Positions 61,082-64,000 of a DNA stretch of 64,000 nucleotides are shown here, piece after piece. Origin of the DNA: Pseudarthrobacter naphthalenicus (GTDB taxonomy: Bacteria; Actinomycetota; Actinomycetes; Actinomycetales; Micrococcaceae); assembly GCF_029076445.1 (NCBI RefSeq), contig NZ_JARESG010000012.1, positions 62,001 through 126,000 of the forward strand, given 5' to 3'. The notes under the pieces were generated by a model. That model did not search any database. It saw only the letters and a program-made list of their open reading frames with translations, and was not told the DNA's origin. The number at the start of each line of letters is the position of its first letter. Position 1 is the stretch's first letter. Both the position numbers and the translations under genes were made by a program.

Positions 61082-61774
61082 TTACTCGGCTACCAGGTCG
61101 GACGGCAACTGGGCTTCAGGTCCGGCCTCGCCACCCATTGCAGCGACCAGCCGTTCACGGGCGCGCCCCAAATGGACGTCGAGCAGGCCGGCGGCCTCGT
61201 CGCCCCGGCCTTCCTCAATCAGTTCCAGCAGCCTCTGGTGCTCCGCCTGGATCAGGGCGGTGTCGAGGAGGTGCAGCGACTGTACACGGGACATGCACAG
61301 GCGGACTTCCCCAACGAGCGACCGGTACATCTTGCTGATGCGCGTATTGCCCACAGCATCGATCAGGCTGGTGTGGAACCTCATGTCCGGTTCCACCACG
61401 TCCAGCGGCGCTCCGCTCTTCACTGCGGCAATGTCCTTGTTCGCCTGCACGGCTCCGGTCGGAACGGTCCGGCGGGAGGCAAGCCGGCGGAGCACTTCGC
61501 TTTCCAGGTAGGCCCTGGCCAGGTAGATGTCCCGGACCGACTCCGGTCCCAGATCCACCACGCGTGCCGTCTTGTGCGTTCCCCTGTCCAGCAGCCCTTC
61601 GGCCACGAGCTTTTCAATGGAGGCTTTGGCGGTGGGGCGGGCCACCTCGTAGGTGGAAGCGACGTCCGTCTCGGTGAGCGCCTCCCCGGAACCGAGCTCA
61701 CCGGAGAAGACGCGGCTCCGCAGATCTGCGGCGATCGCCTCCACGATGGAGACTGCTGCAATGCGACCGGGCAC
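61082..61774 (-). CDS. GntR-family regulator (FCD type) of the lactate genes
   Basis: The 230-residue product starts at GTG after a strong GGGAGGGAAC site. It has the GntR winged helix (IVEAIAADLRSRVFSGELGS, ALTETDVASTYEVARPTAKA, IEKLVAEGLLDRG) and an FCD effector domain (YLARAYLESEVLRRLASRRT, MRFHTSLIDAVGNTRISKMY, QAEHQRLLELIEEGRGDEAA) with metal-binding His positions. It is divergent from the lactate permease, the standard arrangement for LldR-like repressors. Confidence 0.87.
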   Translation of the reverse strand: MPGRIAAVSIVEAIAADLRSRVFSGELGSGEALTETDVASTYEVARPTAKASIEKLVAEGLLDRGTHKTARVVDLGPESVRDIYLARAYLESEVLRRLASRRTVPTGAVQANKDIAAVKSGAPLDVVEPDMRFHTSLIDAVGNTRISKMYRSLVGEVRLCMSRVQSLHLLDTALIQAEHQRLLELIEEGRGDEAAGLLDVHLGRARERLVAAMGGEAGPEAQLPSDLVAE

Positions 61775-61844
61775 GTGCGTTCCCTCCCAAGGTTCTTTCC
61801 GACGTACTTCATCTTGCCAGACAGAACAACATCGATACTTGACC

Positions 61845-61860
61845 AACATGTGTACTTGTT
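61845..61860. promoter_or_regulatory. Candidate GntR operator before lctP
   Basis: AACATGTGTACTTGTT is an imperfect palindrome (12 of 16 positions symmetric) in the 139-base gap between the GntR gene and lctP, 54 bases before the permease start. GntR-FCD operators often carry such AACA/TGTT arms. Confidence 0.45.
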
Positions 61861-61913
61861 AGACAATCAAAGGGCGCCACGGTGTTGTGACGCCTAACAC
61901 AATCTGGAGACAC

Positions 61914-63638
61914 ATGTTTCAGCAGATCCTCGACCCCCTCGCCGGGTCCCTCGTGATTTCAGCCCTTTGCGCGGCACTTCCCCTCGTCCTGCTTTTCGTC
62001 CTCCTTGGCGTCTTCAAGGTCAAAGCACCTTTCGCCGCCCTGGCCGGCCTGGCCCTGTCACTGGTGCTGGCTGTCGTCGGCTGGCAGATGCCGGTCAACC
62101 AGGCCCTGAGCGCCACGGCGGCCGGCATCTTCTACGGGCTGTTCCCCATCCTGTGGATCCTGGTGAACGCGCTCTGGATCTACCGGCTCACCGTGGCCAC
62201 GCCGTGGTTCGAGGTTCTGGGGCGCACCATCCGTTCCATCTCCAACGACCTCCGGATCCTGGCCATCCTCATCGCCTTCTGCTTCGGTGCGCTGCTTGAG
62301 TCGCTGGCCGGCTTCGGCGCACCCGTGGCAATTTCCGCCGCCATGCTGATGGCCGCCGGCATGAAACCCCTGAAGTCCGCAATTGTCTCGCTGCTGGCCA
62401 ACACCGCTCCCGTGGCGTTCGGCGCCATGGCCGCACCCATCATTGCCCTCAACGGCGTCACCGGCCTGCCCCTGAATGAGCTGTCCGCCATGGCCGGACG
62501 CCAGACGCCGTTCATCGCCCTGATCGTCCCGCTGCTGCTGGTGTTCATCGTGGACGGCCGCCGCGGCGTCAAGCAGACCTGGCCCGTGGCACTGGTGGCA
62601 GGCGCCGCCTTCGGCCTGGCCCAGTTCGTCACCTCCAACTACTTCGCCGTGGAACTCACAGACGTCGTCGCCGCCGTCGTCACCGTGGCCGCGGTCCTGC
62701 TCATGCTGAAGGTCTGGCAGCCGAAGGAAACCGTGGGCATGGGCGGTGCCGTGGAGGCTGCTGCGGTCCCCGCCGTCGTCAGCGCCGGCGGAACGGGCGG
62801 CTCCGCGGCACCGGAAGGTACGACGGCGGCACGCGGCAGCGGCGGCAGCGCCCTGTCTGCAGACCCCGCCATCCCCACGGACAACTCCCGTCCCGGGCCG
62901 CGCCAGATCTGGATGGCGATCGCGCCCTACCTGATCATCATTGCGGTGTTCTCCGTGGCCCAGATCCCTGCCGTCAAGGCCTGGCTGACCCAGGTTGGCA
63001 GCGTCACGTTCGCCTGGCCCGGCCTGGACATCACGGATTCGGCCGGCAAGCCGGTGGCGGCCACCAAGTTCAAGCTTGACCACCTCAAGGCCACCGGCAC
63101 CCTGCTGCTGTTCTCCGGCCTGCTTACCATGCTGCTCTACAAAATCAGTGCATCCCAGGGCCTGCGCATCTACCGCGACACCGTGGTGCAGCTGCGCTGG
63201 ACCATCGTCACCGTCACCGCCGTGCTGGGCCTCTCCTTCGTGATGAACCTGTCCGGCCAGACCACCACCCTGGGCTTCGCCCTGGCCTCCGCCGGCGGCT
63301 TCTTCGCCCTGCTCTCACCGCTGATCGGCTGGATCGGCGTGGCACTCACCGGCTCGGACACCTCCTCCAACTCCCTGTTCGGGCAGATGCAGGCCACCGC
63401 AGCGGAGCAGACCGGACTTTCACCCGTGCTGATGGCTGCGTCCAACTCCTCCGCCGGCGTGATGGGCAAGATGTTGTCCCTGCAGAACCTGGCCGTGGCC
63501 TCGGCTGCGGTGGGTCTTGACGGTGCCGAGGGAACCCTGTTCCGCAAGCTCATCGGCTGGAGCCTGGGCCTCCTGGCGCTCATCACCGTGCTGATCTTCC
63601 TGCAGTCAACCCCCGTCCTCGGCTGGATGGTTCCCTGA
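61914..63638 (+). CDS. lctP: L-lactate permease
   Basis: The 574-residue membrane protein belongs to the lactate permease family (LctP/LldP/GlcA) and imports lactate or glycolate with protons. Characteristic blocks are FGALLESLAGFGAPVAISAAM, SLLANTAPVAFGAMAAPIIA (both in the first half) and GWIGVALTGSDTSSNSLFGQ with LMAASNSSAGVMGKMLS near the C-terminus. About 13 helices are predicted. A low-complexity Gly/Ala/Ser/Thr loop (about residues 285-325) interrupts the middle. The ATG follows TGGAGA. An oxidase gene starts one base after its stop. Confidence 0.94.
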   Translation: MFQQILDPLAGSLVISALCAALPLVLLFVLLGVFKVKAPFAALAGLALSLVLAVVGWQMPVNQALSATAAGIFYGLFPILWILVNALWIYRLTVATPWFEVLGRTIRSISNDLRILAILIAFCFGALLESLAGFGAPVAISAAMLMAAGMKPLKSAIVSLLANTAPVAFGAMAAPIIALNGVTGLPLNELSAMAGRQTPFIALIVPLLLVFIVDGRRGVKQTWPVALVAGAAFGLAQFVTSNYFAVELTDVVAAVVTVAAVLLMLKVWQPKETVGMGGAVEAAAVPAVVSAGGTGGSAAPEGTTAARGSGGSALSADPAIPTDNSRPGPRQIWMAIAPYLIIIAVFSVAQIPAVKAWLTQVGSVTFAWPGLDITDSAGKPVAATKFKLDHLKATGTLLLFSGLLTMLLYKISASQGLRIYRDTVVQLRWTIVTVTAVLGLSFVMNLSGQTTTLGFALASAGGFFALLSPLIGWIGVALTGSDTSSNSLFGQMQATAAEQTGLSPVLMAASNSSAGVMGKMLSLQNLAVASAAVGLDGAEGTLFRKLIGWSLGLLALITVLIFLQSTPVLGWMVP

Positions 63639-63639
63639 T

Positions 63640-64000
63640 ATGGCACCGCTGGACCTCGCAGCCCTCCGCTCCGCCGTCGCCGATCCCGCCCACGTCAAAA
63701 CCCGAGCCATCGACCTGCACGCAAACGCCCACGACGCCTCCCACTTCCTGCTGATCCCGCAGGCCGTGGTCACCGCCGGAAGCGCAGCCGACGTGGGCGG
63801 GCTGCTCCGCGCGAGCGCCGCCCAGGGCGTCCCGCTCACGTTCCGCTCCGGCGGAACCAGCCTCAGCGGACAGGCCGTCACCGACGGCGTGCTGGTGGAC
63901 GTGCGGCGCAATTTCCGGGACGTTGAAGTGCTCGACGGCGGTGCGCGCGTCCGGGTGCAGCCCGGCGTCACGGTGCGGGCGCTGAATGCCCGGCTGGCAC
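63640..64000 (+). CDS. FAD-linked oxidase (D-lactate/glycolate dehydrogenase type), 5' part
   Basis: The first 120 residues are visible and run off the window. They form the start of a PCMH-type FAD-binding domain: ATVDPAH-like N-terminus, HFLLIPQAVVTAGSAADVGG, then LTFRSGGTSLSGQAVTDGVL, which is the FAD pyrophosphate loop, and VRVQPGVTVRALNARLA. This matches FAD plus Fe-S D-lactate dehydrogenases (Dld/GlcD-like). Its position directly after lctP supports lactate oxidation to pyruvate at the membrane. Confidence 0.85.
   Translation, partial: MAPLDLAALRSAVADPAHVKTRAIDLHANAHDASHFLLIPQAVVTAGSAADVGGLLRASAAQGVPLTFRSGGTSLSGQAVTDGVLVDVRRNFRDVEVLDGGARVRVQPGVTVRALNARLA

Overview
The window is high-GC DNA coding densely on both strands, most likely from an Arthrobacter-type actinobacterium (Arthrobacter, Pseudarthrobacter or Paenarthrobacter). 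This is inferred from a mycothiol-type formaldehyde dehydrogenase, a phenylacetate cluster controlled by a TetR repressor rather than PaaX, an FdhF/YdeP-like formate dehydrogenase and frequent ATGA/GTGA gene overlaps. No rRNA, tRNA or CRISPR array was seen.

Layout. 1-9.3 kb: small housekeeping and stress genes (a cellulose-synthase-like glycosyltransferase cut by the window edge and coupled to a response-regulator/PP2C phosphatase, GNAT, Bcp peroxiredoxin, cupin, lipoproteins, a secreted beta-propeller-like protein, an SRPBCC protein, an FMN reductase and a lone HATPase). 9.3-24.2 kb: a complete phenylacetic acid catabolon. paaH, paaF, paaJ, paaR, paaK and paaI lie on the minus strand; paaZ, paaABCDE, paaG and an MHS-type transporter lie on the plus strand. 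Six copies of one TetR-type palindrome sit before the transcription units, so the cluster reads as a single PaaR regulon. 24.5-31.3 kb: a second SRPBCC protein, then a formaldehyde module: ribulose monophosphate enzymes hxlB and hxlA, mycothiol-dependent formaldehyde dehydrogenase, an MBL hydrolase and a molybdopterin formate dehydrogenase. 31.4-41 kb: an unusual LuxR regulator built on a degenerate histidine kinase, a MatC-PrpF carboxylate operon with a divergent LysR gene, and a heterodimeric ABC exporter.

41-55 kb is accessory and mosaic. It holds an AT-richer patch with a secreted Cys-containing protein, an HPP membrane protein, a GntR regulator overlapping a cytosolic Cache-like sensor gene, an APC permease with a dimethylamine monooxygenase operon (dmmABC), a decayed piece of an ABC exporter gene, an IS110-type insertion sequence, and a divergent pair that looks like an undescribed defence locus: a 740-residue protein with a C-terminal HEPN-like RNxxxH motif and a membrane-anchored DUF4041/GIY-YIG (T5orf172-type) nuclease. 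55-64 kb returns to core genes: metH, a saccharopine-dehydrogenase-like protein, an RsbQ-like hydrolase, and a lactate locus (GntR, L-lactate permease and the start of an FAD-linked oxidase).

Functionally, ring degradation by the Paa route and N-demethylation by DmmABC feed central metabolism. The formaldehyde released by DmmABC could be assimilated by HxlA/HxlB or oxidised through mycothiol to formate and CO2 by the genes 15-20 kb away. The best candidates for something new are the HEPN/GIY-YIG pair, the pseudokinase-LuxR fusion, the GntR/Cache pair, and the conserved C-terminal tail shared by the two SRPBCC proteins.
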